Shown: positions 18,211-27,568, counted from the stretch's first letter. The stretch is DNA of 64,000 nt from Nitrospira sp. (GCA_015709715.1 CP054184.1:3209001-3273000), one strand, 5' to 3'. Translations and numbers: made by a program. Notes: generated by a model not told the origin, from the sequence alone.

Positions 18211-19611
18211 TTACTGCGCAATAACCAGTCGAGATCCTGCCTTGATGGTGGCGCTCGTCAGGTTGTTAGTGCTTTTCAGCGTCTTGACCGAGATATTAAA
18301 ACGCTTCGCGATTTTCTCGAGGGAGTCCCCCACGCGGACGCGGTACCATCGTCCAGAGTCGGGCTCAGATTTTTGCTGCCGAACCTTAATGGACAAGGGG
18401 GGAAACTTGTAGGTAGGAGCCCTATCCAGGAGTTGTTCGACCTTCTCTCGAGTTCCCACCGGAATTTTTAGCCGATACTCTGGATCGTCCGGTGGCGTGG
18501 CGTCCCGGCGCAGTTCAGGATTTAGGATCTTCAGTTCCTGGTAAGGAATTCCCGTAACGTTGGCGATGGCCTTGAAATGAATGGGGCGGCGAACAATTAC
18601 CTCTTCAAACTGGTGCGGACTGACGTCGTTTTGGGGAAAGCCATATCGGTCGGGATTCTTGGCGATGATGGTGGCAGCCATGAACCGCGGGACATATTCC
18701 CGTGTTTCTCTGCGGATCAATCGTGTCTTGGCAATGTCCGAAAAGCTTTCCGCTTGTGCGGTATGGAGGGCCCGCATGACCTTTCCTTCGCCCGCATTGT
18801 AGGCTGCCATGGCCAGGGGCCACGTTCCAAATAAATCATAGAGGTCGCGCAGATAGCGGGCCGCAGCGACTGTTGACTTGATGGGGTCTCGCCGTTCGTC
18901 CACATAGCTATCGACTCGTAGACCGTATAACTTTGCGGTTCCCTTCATGAATTGCCAGGGACCGGTTGCACGGGCTCGTGAATACGCGTGGGGGTTGAAT
19001 CCGCTTTCGACGAGCGACAGGTAGATCAGATCGCTGGGAAGGTTGAATTCGGAGAAAATGCTGTCGACCAGGGGGCGATAGTGGCTGAGCCGAATGAGCC
19101 ACTGTTCGAAGCGGTTACGAATGGCTACGTTGAAGAAGCGAATATGGCCTTGTACCGACGGATCGAGGATGATCGGAACATTATAAGCGGCGTTTTCCTC
19201 ATCAGCTGAGTCCGAGGGCAAAGCCGATTCCTGAGCCACTTCTGCAGGGGGTTGAAGAAGATCCGTAAATCTGGCTGCCGCACCGCTGAGGGGTTTGAGT
19301 TGGAGGAGTTGCTCAGCGGGAGGAATTTGGGTGGAGGGTTCACTTGCAAGTGAACCGCTTACCTCTGCTGATTCACTGTCGGTTGCTGCCGCACGGTCTT
19401 CTTCATCCAGGATGGCTTCCGGTTCAGGGGTGGGGAGGGCGGTTTCCACGGCTGGATCCGAACTCGCTAGCTGGCCCTGGTCGGTCTCCGTGGGTGCCGC
19501 CTCTGTGTCCGTTTGCGCAAGGGTCAGGCACGGCCACATTGCCCAAGTGAGGGCGCAGCAACCAACAAGTAACAGGTCTCGAAAACCTCCAGCGCGAGTA
19601 CGAACTTGCAT
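18211..19611 (-). CDS. Membrane-bound lytic murein transglycosylase (MltD-like) with LysM domain
   Basis: This 466-residue exported enzyme has a signal peptide (about 1-32, ending LTLAQ), then an acidic low-complexity linker of about 100 residues. An SLT (family 1 lysozyme-like) domain follows with the catalytic Glu in YLSLVESGFNPHAYS near 200, GPWQFMKGTAKLYGL and AMAAYNAGEGKV. A linker and a single C-terminal LysM (WYRVRVGDSLEKIAKRFNIS) should bind peptidoglycan glycan strands. It would cleave murein to 1,6-anhydro ends. MltD of E. coli has two LysM modules and a lipobox. Here one LysM is seen, and no clear lipobox at the signal-peptide end. GGTGG sits before the ATG. Confidence 0.9.
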   Translation of the reverse strand: MQVRTRAGGFRDLLLVGCCALTWAMWPCLTLAQTDTEAAPTETDQGQLASSDPAVETALPTPEPEAILDEEDRAAATDSESAEVSGSLASEPSTQIPPAEQLLQLKPLSGAAARFTDLLQPPAEVAQESALPSDSADEENAAYNVPIILDPSVQGHIRFFNVAIRNRFEQWLIRLSHYRPLVDSIFSEFNLPSDLIYLSLVESGFNPHAYSRARATGPWQFMKGTAKLYGLRVDSYVDERRDPIKSTVAAARYLRDLYDLFGTWPLAMAAYNAGEGKVMRALHTAQAESFSDIAKTRLIRRETREYVPRFMAATIIAKNPDRYGFPQNDVSPHQFEEVIVRRPIHFKAIANVTGIPYQELKILNPELRRDATPPDDPEYRLKIPVGTREKVEQLLDRAPTYKFPPLSIKVRQQKSEPDSGRWYRVRVGDSLEKIAKRFNISVKTLKSTNNLTSATIKAGSRLVIAQ

Positions 19612-19832
19612 GAAGCCACCTATTCGGTCTACTGAGTGATTCTCTTTGGTGCGGACAGATGAGTAGGTCTAAATGGCTCTGTCAGACTAAGGTCTCGAAG
19701 CGTACAGTATCCAGGAGCCTATAGCTTGTCAAGAAATCGGCGGAAGCGACTCAATCGATTGAAGATCCAAGAGACGTCAGTTAACCAGCGAACGGCGCCT
19801 TTTCGGCGTCTTGTCGGTGTATAAATCAGATT

Positions 19833-19861
19833 GAAACTTGCTGAAAAGATAGGCAAGTTTC
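19833..19861. repeat. 9-bp perfect inverted repeat upstream of the aminotransferase promoter
   Basis: GAAACTTGC (19833-19841) is repeated as GCAAGTTTC (19853-19861) around 11 bp, ending 12 bp before the -35 box. The spacing of about two helical turns between half-site centres fits a dimeric regulator's operator. It could equally be a hairpin with no function. Confidence 0.45.
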
Positions 19862-19873
19862 CGATTCGTTTCC

Positions 19874-19902
19874 TTGACACCTCCTGAGGGCTGTGATAGC
19901 GT
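19874..19902 (+). promoter_or_regulatory. Sigma-70 type promoter for the aminotransferase-serA unit
   Basis: TTGACA (19874-19879) and TAGCGT (19897-19902) are separated by 17 bp, giving a leader of about 50 nt before the ATG at 19958. The -35 box is perfect and the -10 box is moderate. Confidence 0.55.
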
Positions 19903-19957
19903 ACGCGCCTTCCAAATTCCTGACCCGTTCGTTCCGTACAGTGAGGAGGTTCGTCGT

Positions 19958-21103
19958 ATGCTGAAACGGTACTTGCTGGCTCCAGGGCCTACTCCGGTTC
20001 CACCGGAGGTATTGCTGGCTATGGCCCGTCCGATGATTCACCATCGGGCTCCTGAATTCGACAAGCTCTTCGCCGAGGTCCGTGAAGACTTGAAGTGGCT
20101 CTTTCAAACCAGAAATGATGTGCTGATTCTTGCGGCTTCGGGTACGGGGGGAATGGAGGGCTCCGTCTCCAACTTCCTCTCCCCAGGAGATAAGGCCCTC
20201 ACTATCAATGGCGGCAAGTTTGGTGAGCGGTGGACGAAATTATGTAAGACATTCGGCGCTCAAGTGACCGAAATCAAGGTCGAGTGGGGGCGTGCCGTTG
20301 ACCCGCAGGCCGTGGCCGACGCATTGAAGAAAGACCCATCGATCAAGGCGGTTTATGTACAAGCGAGTGAAACCTCGACGGCCGTCGCGCATGATGTGAA
20401 AGCCTTGGCTGATATTGTGAAGGGTTACGAGGAGACGATCTTGGTGGTCGATGCGATCACGGCGTTGGGTGTCCTCGATCTCAAGACCGATGCCTGGGGA
20501 CTCGACGTGGTCGTGACAGGCTCTCAAAAGGCGTTGATGCTGCCGCCGGGACTAGCCTTCGCTAGTGTGAGTGAAAAGGCATGGCGCCTGGCCGATAAGG
20601 CGAAGAACGCGGCTTTCTATTTTAATTTTAAGAGGGAGCGCGACAATCAGCAGAAGAATACCACCGCCTATACCCCGGCGGTGTCGCTGATTTTGGGTTT
20701 GAAAGAGGTTTTGAACATTCTCAAAGCAGAAGGCCTGGAATCGATTTTTTCCAGGCACGCCACGTTGGCCACAGCCATGCGCGAAGGAGTGAAAGCGGCA
20801 GGTCTGAGCCTGTTTCCCCAGGAGCGCCCCAGCGATGCTTTGACGGCGATCCTGGCTCCTCAAGGGGTTGACGGCCAAGCCGTCTATAAGAACCTGCGAA
20901 CCCAATATGGCATGACGGCCGCGGGTGGTCAGGATCACCTGAAAGGGAAGATCTTCCGTATTTCACACATGGGTTACATCGATAGTTTCGACGTTATCAC
21001 CGCGCTTGCCGCCGTGGAAATGGTGGTCAAGGGGTTGGGCTATCCGGTGAAACTTGGCAGTGGAGTTGCGAAGGCTCAGGAAATTTTTATGGGGAAGGCG
21101 TAG
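19958..21103 (+). CDS. Class V aminotransferase (serine-glyoxylate/phosphoserine type)
   Basis: This 381-residue PLP enzyme starts at MLKRYLLAPGPTPVPPEV, eight bases after GTGAGGAGG. Motifs of the alanine-glyoxylate/serine-pyruvate group are LLAPGPTPVPPEV, the AASGTGGMEG cofactor loop, VVDAITALGVL and the Schiff-base Lys in VVTGSQKALMLPPG. It is followed 38 bp later by serA, whose product makes 3-phosphohydroxypyruvate. The simplest reading is that it transaminates that product to phosphoserine, replacing the usual SerC. Serine-pyruvate or glyoxylate transamination are alternatives that sequence alone cannot exclude. Confidence 0.9.
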   Translation: MLKRYLLAPGPTPVPPEVLLAMARPMIHHRAPEFDKLFAEVREDLKWLFQTRNDVLILAASGTGGMEGSVSNFLSPGDKALTINGGKFGERWTKLCKTFGAQVTEIKVEWGRAVDPQAVADALKKDPSIKAVYVQASETSTAVAHDVKALADIVKGYEETILVVDAITALGVLDLKTDAWGLDVVVTGSQKALMLPPGLAFASVSEKAWRLADKAKNAAFYFNFKRERDNQQKNTTAYTPAVSLILGLKEVLNILKAEGLESIFSRHATLATAMREGVKAAGLSLFPQERPSDALTAILAPQGVDGQAVYKNLRTQYGMTAAGGQDHLKGKIFRISHMGYIDSFDVITALAAVEMVVKGLGYPVKLGSGVAKAQEIFMGKA

Positions 21104-21141
21104 AGCCAAATAGATCCATCCTCAGGTAAGGCGCCACGACA

Positions 21142-22734
21142 ATGAAAATCTTGGTTAGCGATAGCTTGTCGAAACAGGGGGTCGAGCTGCTTGAGAAGGC
21201 GGGCTTTTCGGTGGTTGTGAAGACCAAGCTCCCCAAGGAGGAACTTCTCAAGGAAGTCAAGGACGCCGATGGTCTGATCGTGAGGTCCGGGACGAAGGTG
21301 ACGGCGGAAGTCATCGCCGCCGCCGAACATCTGAAGGTGGTCGGACGTGCCGGATCCGGATTGGATAACGTCGACACGCCGGCTGCGACACGCCGAGGCA
21401 TCGTCGTCATGAACACGCCGGGGGGAAATACCGTTACCACCGCGGAACACACGATGGCCATGATTTTCTCCATGTCGCGCCGCATTCCCCAGGCTACAGC
21501 TTCGACCAAGGCCGGGAAGTGGGAAAAAGAAAAGTTCATGGGGGTGGAGCTGCAGGGCAAGACCCTGGGCATTGTGGGGGTTGGGCAGATTGGTGGATAC
21601 CTTACGAAGTTAGCACAGGGTATCGGGATGCACGTCGTCGCCTACGATCCCTATCTGGCGCCGGAGCGTGCAGAGAAAATGGGCGTCGCGATCGTGGCGT
21701 TGGACGAATTATTCCGTCGTTCCGATGTCATCTCCGTGCACACGCCGCTGACCCCTGAAACTAAAGGGCTCATCAACGCTCAGGCGATTGCGAAAATGAA
21801 GCCGGGCGTCATGATCGCCAACTGTGCTCGCGGCGGGATTGTGCACGAAGGCGATCTGTGCGAGGCACTAAAATCGAAACGTGTGGCGGCTGCCGCGTTT
21901 GACGTTTTCGAAGAAGAACCAGTCAAGCCGGATAATCCGCTGCTGGCATTGGAGAATTTCATTTGCTCGCCGCATATCGGGGCTTCAACAACAGAGGCCC
22001 AGGAAAATGTGGCCGTTGGCATCGCTGAGCAAATTGTCGAATATTTTACCAAGGGCATTGCCCGCGGCGCTGTGAACATTCCATCCGTGGCGCCAGAATT
22101 ATTGCCCCAGCTGCAACCGTACCTATCGCTCGGGGAGCGCGTGGGGCTTCTCCAAGCGCAACTGTTGGAGGGCGGACTGGAGCGGCTGACCGTGGAGTAC
22201 AGCGGTGAGGTGGCCGGATTGAACGTGGCGCCATTGACCATTGCTGTGCTCAAAGGGCTTTTGACGCCCATTCTCGAAGATCCGGTCAATTATGTGAACG
22301 CACCGGTTGTGGCAAAAGAGCGTGGCATCGAAGTGAAAGAGGTCAAAAGCAACGATGCCGGTAATTTTTCGAGCGTCATCCGTGTGCGAGTGGAGGCGGG
22401 GAAAAAGGTCCACCAGGTGGCCGGCACGCTCTACAATCGCAAAGATCCGCGGATCATTGAAATCGATCAATTCAAGGTCGAGGTGGTGCCTGACAATCAC
22501 CTCCTGTTGATTTTAAATGAGGATCGTCCGGGTGTCATCGGAACGGTTGGGCATGTCTTGGGGGACCACAACATCAACATCGCGCGCATGCAGTGCTCCC
22601 GGGAAGAACGCGGCGGGAATGCACTCCTGATCTTCGGGTTGGATGCGCCACTTTCGGGATCGGTGCTCGACCAAATCACAAAGAGCAAGCACATCCTGTC
22701 CGTGAAGGTGGCTGATCTGTCAAAAGGCTTATAG
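21142..22734 (+). CDS. serA: D-3-phosphoglycerate dehydrogenase (SerA, long ACT form)
   Basis: The 530-residue enzyme oxidises 3-phosphoglycerate with NAD+, the first step of serine synthesis. The substrate domain (MKILVSDSLSKQG onward) flanks a Rossmann domain with GIVGVGQIGGYL near 143. The catalytic Arg and Glu lie around MIANCARGGIVHEGDL, and the His in ICSPHIGASTTEAQ. An allosteric-substrate-binding domain (about 320-450) precedes a C-terminal ACT domain (NHLLLILNEDRPGVIGTVGH), where serine normally inhibits. The length matches the long bacterial class. It lies in the same operon as the aminotransferase upstream. Confidence 0.95.
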   Translation: MKILVSDSLSKQGVELLEKAGFSVVVKTKLPKEELLKEVKDADGLIVRSGTKVTAEVIAAAEHLKVVGRAGSGLDNVDTPAATRRGIVVMNTPGGNTVTTAEHTMAMIFSMSRRIPQATASTKAGKWEKEKFMGVELQGKTLGIVGVGQIGGYLTKLAQGIGMHVVAYDPYLAPERAEKMGVAIVALDELFRRSDVISVHTPLTPETKGLINAQAIAKMKPGVMIANCARGGIVHEGDLCEALKSKRVAAAAFDVFEEEPVKPDNPLLALENFICSPHIGASTTEAQENVAVGIAEQIVEYFTKGIARGAVNIPSVAPELLPQLQPYLSLGERVGLLQAQLLEGGLERLTVEYSGEVAGLNVAPLTIAVLKGLLTPILEDPVNYVNAPVVAKERGIEVKEVKSNDAGNFSSVIRVRVEAGKKVHQVAGTLYNRKDPRIIEIDQFKVEVVPDNHLLLILNEDRPGVIGTVGHVLGDHNINIARMQCSREERGGNALLIFGLDAPLSGSVLDQITKSKHILSVKVADLSKGL

Positions 22735-22753
22735 CCCCACCGGCGACCCCACC

Positions 22754-23884
22754 ATGGGCTCCCAGTCCTTGAAGGCCTCTTCTGTATCCGCTCCACATTC
22801 GGGAGGGCACGAACGGTCGCTCATTCCAGTTGGAATGAGCACCATCCTTCCTCAGGCTGCTCATCGTATTCGTCATCTCGAACACGCACTGCTTGCCGTT
22901 CTCTCCAAGGGGGGATATGAGGAAATCATTCTCCCCATGTTCGAGTATCACGACGTACTCGCACCGGGTTTGGAGGCTGATCTCCTCGAGAAATGCTATC
23001 GCATCGTCGATCGAACGACAGGACGACTGCTGTTGCTCCGACCCGATGCAACTGCACAGATCGCGCGGACGGTCGCCATGGGCATGATGGGAAACCGGTT
23101 GCCGATTCGCCTGTGTTACCGGACCTCGGTCTTTCGCCATGAACGCGAACATAGCGGGCGCGATCGAGAAATTTTTCAGGTCGGGGCAGAACTCATCGGC
23201 GTCGCAGGTGTGGCAGGCGATGCGGAGATCTTGACGTACCTCATTGAGTGCCTGCAACGGGTCGGTTTGGCATCGTTCAAAGTCGCGGTCGGGCACGTGG
23301 GATTTTTCACTGCTCTGCTGGTTCGTTCCGGCTTGTCCACGGAGGGGCAAAAGCGCGTGGAGCAAGCGGCTGCCCGGAAGGATCTGCCACTCCTAGAGGA
23401 ATTATTGGCTCGAGAGGGAGTGTCTCGTGCCACGACCGGCGTCATTCTCAATGCCCTTGAGTTGTGTGGCGGACCCGAGGTGCTGGCTCGAGGTCGAAAG
23501 CTTGTCGGGCGTGATCGCGCGCTTCTTGGTACCCTCGATCACTTGTCCCAGGTCTATGACCGATTGAGTTCTGCCGCGCAACGACAGGTTGTCCTCCTTG
23601 ATCTAGGTGAGTTTCGTGGGTTCGAATATTATGACGGAATGGTGTTTGATGTGTTTGCGTCGGGAATCGGTGCGGAATTGGGGGGGGGAGGGCGGTATGA
23701 CCATCTTTTGGGGCGATTTGGGCATCCGGCGGCCTCCACTGGGTTCGCGCTCGACGTAGATCGGTTGTTCCGTGCCATCGACTCGAGTGAGGACGGCGCA
23801 CCTTCCGCGTCAAAAAGTCCCACCTGCGGAGCCAAACCAGATTCATCATCGCTTCGAACGAAACGTCGAGGGACGCGCGCATGA
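22754..23884 (+). CDS. hisZ: ATP phosphoribosyltransferase regulatory subunit (HisZ)
   Basis: This 376-residue histidyl-tRNA-synthetase paralogue would pair with short-form HisG to regulate the first step of histidine synthesis. Seen: a class II synthetase core with motif 2 (RLCYRTSVFRHEREHSGRDR), EIFQVGAELIG, and motif 3 (AELGGGGRYDHLLGRFG). No anticodon-binding domain follows, which separates HisZ from HisS. The C-terminal 40 residues are Ser/Lys-rich. The start is uncertain because the ATG at 22754 lacks a Shine-Dalgarno, and an internal ATG at 22835 would cut into the conserved IPVGMSTILPQ. The stop overlaps the dnaB start (ATGA). No hisG is in the window. Confidence 0.9.
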   Translation: MGSQSLKASSVSAPHSGGHERSLIPVGMSTILPQAAHRIRHLEHALLAVLSKGGYEEIILPMFEYHDVLAPGLEADLLEKCYRIVDRTTGRLLLLRPDATAQIARTVAMGMMGNRLPIRLCYRTSVFRHEREHSGRDREIFQVGAELIGVAGVAGDAEILTYLIECLQRVGLASFKVAVGHVGFFTALLVRSGLSTEGQKRVEQAAARKDLPLLEELLAREGVSRATTGVILNALELCGGPEVLARGRKLVGRDRALLGTLDHLSQVYDRLSSAAQRQVVLLDLGEFRGFEYYDGMVFDVFASGIGAELGGGGRYDHLLGRFGHPAASTGFALDVDRLFRAIDSSEDGAPSASKSPTCGAKPDSSSLRTKRRGTRA

Positions 23885-25236
23885 AATCGCTGTCGGCTGT
23901 TGATCTGGCTTCCCCCAAATTGCCGCCGCAGAATGTGGAAGCCGAACAGTCGGTGCTGGGGGCCATTTTGCTGGACAACACCGCGATGGCTAAAGCCATG
24001 GAAATCCTCACCGACGAGGAGTTCTATCGCACCGCTCACCGCAAGATTTATCAGGCCATGTTGGAGTTGTCTGATCGCGGCGAAGTTATTGACCAGATCA
24101 CGTTGACGGAATGTCTGAAGGGTCGGTCCGAGCTTGAGAGCGTCGGGGGGGCGGCTTATCTGGCAGAGCTGGTGCAAGTTGTTCCAACCGCAGCAAACGT
24201 TCGCTACCACAGCAAAATCGTCCGCGATAAGGCGTTGTTACGTGGGCTCATTCAGACCTCGACGGAGGTGATCACCCGAGGGTACGACGGAACCGTGGCG
24301 GTCGATGAATTATTGGATTTTGCCGAGCGCTCCGTCTTCGGTCTGGCCCAGGGCAAGCTTGACCGCTCGTTCACGCCGGTAAACCAGATCATCAAGGAAA
24401 GCCTTGATGTCGTGGATCGCCTGTCGAAGCGAAAGGAGCGCGTGACGGGTGTGCCGACCGGATATCTCGATCTGGATGACCTCACCTCCGGACTGCAGCC
24501 GTCCGATCTCATTGTCATTGCGGGCCGTCCCAGCATGGGAAAGACCAGTCTTGCGTTGGGCATGGCGCAACACGCTGCACTGCGAGCCGGCACCGTGGTC
24601 GGTATCTTCAGTTTGGAAATGTCGAAACCGCAGCTGGTTCTTCGCATGCTGAGCTCCGAGGCACGCGTCGATTCGCATGCCCTTCGGACCGGGCGGCTGC
24701 AGAAAGAAGACTGGTGGCGGTTGGCTGAAGCGGCGGGGAAACTCGAACAGGCTCCGATTTACATCGATGATTCGGGTGCCGTCACCGTGCAACAGATGCG
24801 GGGAAAGGCGCGGCGCCTGAAGGCTGAGCGGGGGCTGGATTTGATCATTGTGGACTATCTTCAGCTTATGCAGGGACGGAGCGATGCCGAGTCGCGGCAA
24901 CAGGAGATTTCCGATATCTCTCGCTCTCTGAAGAGTTTGGCGAAGGAACTTAGCGTGCCGGTGATCGCGCTGTCGCAATTGAGTCGAGCCGTAGAAGCCA
25001 GAAAACCTCCCATTCCCATGCTCGCTGATCTGCGGGAGAGCGGTGCTATTGAGCAAGATGCCGATGTGGTCATGTTCATCTACCGCGAGGAGGTGTATGA
25101 GGCTGGCACCGAGCGGAAGGGCATCGCGGATATTCTTGTCAGCAAACATCGCAACGGCCCGATTGGAAAAAAAGAACTGTTTTTTCATGACCGGTTCGCC
25201 AAGTTTGAAAACCTGGAGACGCGCGAGTCGGTTTGA
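23881..25236 (+). CDS. dnaB: Replicative DNA helicase DnaB
   Basis: This 451-residue hexameric 5'-3' helicase acts at the replication fork. The N-terminal domain (PPQNVEAEQSVLGAILLDN) interacts with primase. The RecA-like C-terminal domain has Walker A GRPSMGKTSLALG (near 215), FSLEMSKPQLVLRML, Walker B LDLIIVDYLQLMQG, and the arginine-finger region SQLSRAVEARKPPIPMLADL. No intein is present. Translation is probably coupled to hisZ through the ATGA overlap. Confidence 0.96.
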   Translation: MKSLSAVDLASPKLPPQNVEAEQSVLGAILLDNTAMAKAMEILTDEEFYRTAHRKIYQAMLELSDRGEVIDQITLTECLKGRSELESVGGAAYLAELVQVVPTAANVRYHSKIVRDKALLRGLIQTSTEVITRGYDGTVAVDELLDFAERSVFGLAQGKLDRSFTPVNQIIKESLDVVDRLSKRKERVTGVPTGYLDLDDLTSGLQPSDLIVIAGRPSMGKTSLALGMAQHAALRAGTVVGIFSLEMSKPQLVLRMLSSEARVDSHALRTGRLQKEDWWRLAEAAGKLEQAPIYIDDSGAVTVQQMRGKARRLKAERGLDLIIVDYLQLMQGRSDAESRQQEISDISRSLKSLAKELSVPVIALSQLSRAVEARKPPIPMLADLRESGAIEQDADVVMFIYREEVYEAGTERKGIADILVSKHRNGPIGKKELFFHDRFAKFENLETRESV

Positions 25237-25262
25237 CGCTTTCTTCCACGGCTCAGTATAAT
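25233..25262 (+). promoter_or_regulatory. Sigma-70 type promoter overlapping the dnaB stop codon
   Basis: TTGACG (25233-25238), which contains the dnaB TGA, and a perfect TATAAT (25257-25262) are 18 bp apart. They lie about 30 bp before the next start, so the TPR lipoprotein gene probably has its own promoter. Confidence 0.65.
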
Positions 25263-25295
25263 CTCCACACATTCAGTTGAATCTCAGGAGCTTCA

Positions 25296-27167
25296 TTGCA
25301 AAGTGGGTGGATGATTGTGCGAGGATGGTGTCTGGCTGAACGGCACAGGAAGGGAGTCGGTGAGAGCCACTTGGTACGACTTGCATCCGTCCTAATGACG
25401 GTGGGAGGGCTGATTACAGCCTGTCAGAGTGCTCCTCCTGTGCTTCCCGTTGCACCGCCTCCACCTGCAGTTCCAACTGCCTCTCGTCCGATTCCATCTT
25501 CAACGGATTCGCGAGCCTCCTATCATTTCATGCTTGGATACCAAGCTGAGTTGGAGCAGAACACCGAACAGGCCATCAAGGAGTATCAACTCGCGCTCCA
25601 GACCGACCCGACGTCACATTACATCAAGGCCCGACTCGCCGTCCTATCATTTGCTGCTGGTGATGTGCCTGCCGCGGTTCGATTTGCAGATGAGGTGGCG
25701 AATGTGCCGGGACTGGATGCCCAGATGCTCGGTCAGATCGGCGGAATGTATGCGGCTGCCGGAAAACCCGACAAGGCTTTAAGGCTTTTCAATCAGGCGA
25801 TTGAGCAGGAGCCGCAGCGGAGCGAGCACTTTTTTGCCAAGGGGCTCTTGCAAGCCAATCAAAAGCAGTATGCCGAAGCGGAGGAGACGATTCGATCCGG
25901 CATCAAGGTGAGCCCCGATTCGGCGGTCGGCTATTACTATTTAGGACGGATCGGGGTGGAGGCCAGAGATTTCGATAAGGCCATGCTTGAGTTTGAGCAG
26001 GCCGTGACGTTGAACCCCGCTTTTGAACCCGCTTACGTTGCGCTCGGTTCCGTCTACGAAGCAAAGCAAGAGCGAGAGAAGGCCATCGGGGTCTATCGCA
26101 GGTATTTGCAAAACGTCAATCCGAAGAATCGGGAGATTCGGCACCACGTGATTCGACTCCAGGTGTCGGCCAAGCAGTATGATGATGCGCTCCGGGAATT
26201 GGAGGACATGCTCGCGGAGGATCCGGCGGATCTCGATGCCCAACTTCGGATGGGGCTCGTCTACGGTGAAAAAAAGAACTATCCCAAGGCGATCCAACAT
26301 CTAAATCAAATCTTGACCGCACGGCCGAATGAACTCAAGGTACGGGATTACTTAGGGTATCTGTATGAAGAAACGAAAGATTATGTCAAAGCGGTTGAGG
26401 CCTATCGCCAGAATCTCGTGATTGAACCTTCGTATTTCGAAGGGCACTTACATTTAGGGGTATTGCAGTATCGCTTGAAGCAGTATGCCGATGCGATTTT
26501 GCATTTGAAGGAGGCCAGCCGGCTGAATCCGAAGCAGCCGGAGGCGCACATTGTACTGGGCTTGTCCCATTTCCAGGCAGAGCAATATGAACCATCGCTG
26601 CAAGCCTTCCTCGAAGGGATTCGTCATAATCCCGACAATGCAGACCTGCATTTCAATGCCGGTACTGTGTATGACAAGCTGAATCGCTTCGACGACGTCG
26701 TGAAGTCCATGGAGACCACCCTGTCCCTGGATCCCCACCATGCCGATGCCTTGAATTATCTGGGATATAGTTACGCGGAACGCGGGGTGAAGATCGAAGA
26801 AGCGATCACATTGACTAAACAGGCCGTGGCCCTCCGTCCGACCAACGGCTACTATGTGGATAGCCTTGCGTGGGCCTTCTTCAAGAAGGGACTCTTGGCG
26901 GAGGCGCTAGCCGAAATGAAGCGGGCTGTCGTGTTGGTAGGGGACGATCCGGTTATTTATGAACATCTTGGTGAAATTTACCTCAAGCAGCAGCTAGTCA
27001 CGGAGGGGCGAGAAGCCCTTCTACATTCCCTTGAGCTCGATCCATCCAATGACAAGCTTATGCAGCGATTTCGTGACCTTGGGTTGGGTGACCCGACCCA
27101 GGAAGAACGGATTCGCCAGGCACTGAGACGAGTTTCGGATCGAAAGACCGCCGACCAGATCCAATAG
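25296..27167 (+). CDS. Tetratricopeptide repeat lipoprotein
   Basis: This large periplasmic or outer-membrane TPR protein has up to 623 residues. A TTG at 25296 follows TCAGGAGCTTCA. An internal TTG at 25371 would give a neat 17-residue lipoprotein signal, and either could be used. The lipobox is LITAC (Cys near residue 43 of the long form), followed by a Pro-rich linker. About a dozen TPRs fill the rest, for example GRIGVEARDFDKAMLEFEQA, YVALGSVYEAKQEREKAIGV and YLGYSYAERGVKIEEAITL. Such proteins scaffold complexes in exopolysaccharide export or pilus assembly, and here the next genes are pilA and a glycan cluster. The specific role is not determined. Confidence 0.88.
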   Translation: MQSGWMIVRGWCLAERHRKGVGESHLVRLASVLMTVGGLITACQSAPPVLPVAPPPPAVPTASRPIPSSTDSRASYHFMLGYQAELEQNTEQAIKEYQLALQTDPTSHYIKARLAVLSFAAGDVPAAVRFADEVANVPGLDAQMLGQIGGMYAAAGKPDKALRLFNQAIEQEPQRSEHFFAKGLLQANQKQYAEAEETIRSGIKVSPDSAVGYYYLGRIGVEARDFDKAMLEFEQAVTLNPAFEPAYVALGSVYEAKQEREKAIGVYRRYLQNVNPKNREIRHHVIRLQVSAKQYDDALRELEDMLAEDPADLDAQLRMGLVYGEKKNYPKAIQHLNQILTARPNELKVRDYLGYLYEETKDYVKAVEAYRQNLVIEPSYFEGHLHLGVLQYRLKQYADAILHLKEASRLNPKQPEAHIVLGLSHFQAEQYEPSLQAFLEGIRHNPDNADLHFNAGTVYDKLNRFDDVVKSMETTLSLDPHHADALNYLGYSYAERGVKIEEAITLTKQAVALRPTNGYYVDSLAWAFFKKGLLAEALAEMKRAVVLVGDDPVIYEHLGEIYLKQQLVTEGREALLHSLELDPSNDKLMQRFRDLGLGDPTQEERIRQALRRVSDRKTADQIQ

Positions 27168-27568
27168 TTTCTCCAGCCTTCATCGAATCAGACCGTTCCA
27201 ATTAGCTGTCTTCTCCTAACGCCGCCGACCAAGCCCCCTCTGGGGCTCCGCCTCCTGAGCGTTCTCTTTCTCTCACTGCCCGCCACCCATGGGATAACTT
27301 CGGTTTGTTTTTGCGTAGAGCCAAAACTTGTCCCCAGGTGACGGAAAACGGGACTGGAGACTGGTTTGGCATAGGGAGCGGAAGCGAAAGAAAAACATAA
27401 ATCATTGAGAATGAAGCCATACTTCGTTCCTGATTGGTGTCGAATTGTCAGGCACGGAAGCTGCTCCCATTGGGCTCCGCAGTGAGTGAGAGCCAAGATT
27501 CTGGGGCAAGCTGGTTGTGATTTGATGGGTCCGGTAATGAGTCAACAATAGGAAAGGGAGGAGTCTGT
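27168..27568. other. Intergenic region upstream of pilA
   Basis: The 401 bp have no credible gene. A 102-codon minus-strand frame here has low-complexity composition. The region holds a short GC hairpin (AGCCCC/GGGGCT, 27232-27247), possibly ending the TPR gene transcript, and the sigma-54 promoter listed next. Confidence 0.6.
27450..27465 (+). promoter_or_regulatory. Sigma-54 (RpoN) promoter for pilA
   Basis: AGGCACGGAAGCTGCT matches the -24/-12 consensus TGGCACG-N4-TTGCW, with the invariant GG at 27451-27452 and GC at 27463-27464 exactly 12 bp apart. It lies about 100 bp before the pilA ATG. In many bacteria pilA is driven by sigma-54 with the PilS/PilR two-component system. Neither regulator is in this window. 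Confidence 0.7.

Larger units (their letters stand above)
19612..19957. other. Divergent intergenic region with promoter and inverted repeat
   Basis: The 346 bp between the transglycosylase and aminotransferase genes carry no gene. Near the right end are a 9-bp perfect inverted repeat and a sigma-70 promoter, listed separately. A shorter GC repeat (GGCGCC...CGGCGTC, 19795-19810) is also present. Confidence 0.6.

Noticed and set aside
27188-27496. 102-codon minus-strand frame upstream of pilA
   Set aside because: Low-complexity Arg/Gly/Ser content, no ribosome binding site, and it covers the sigma-54 promoter.
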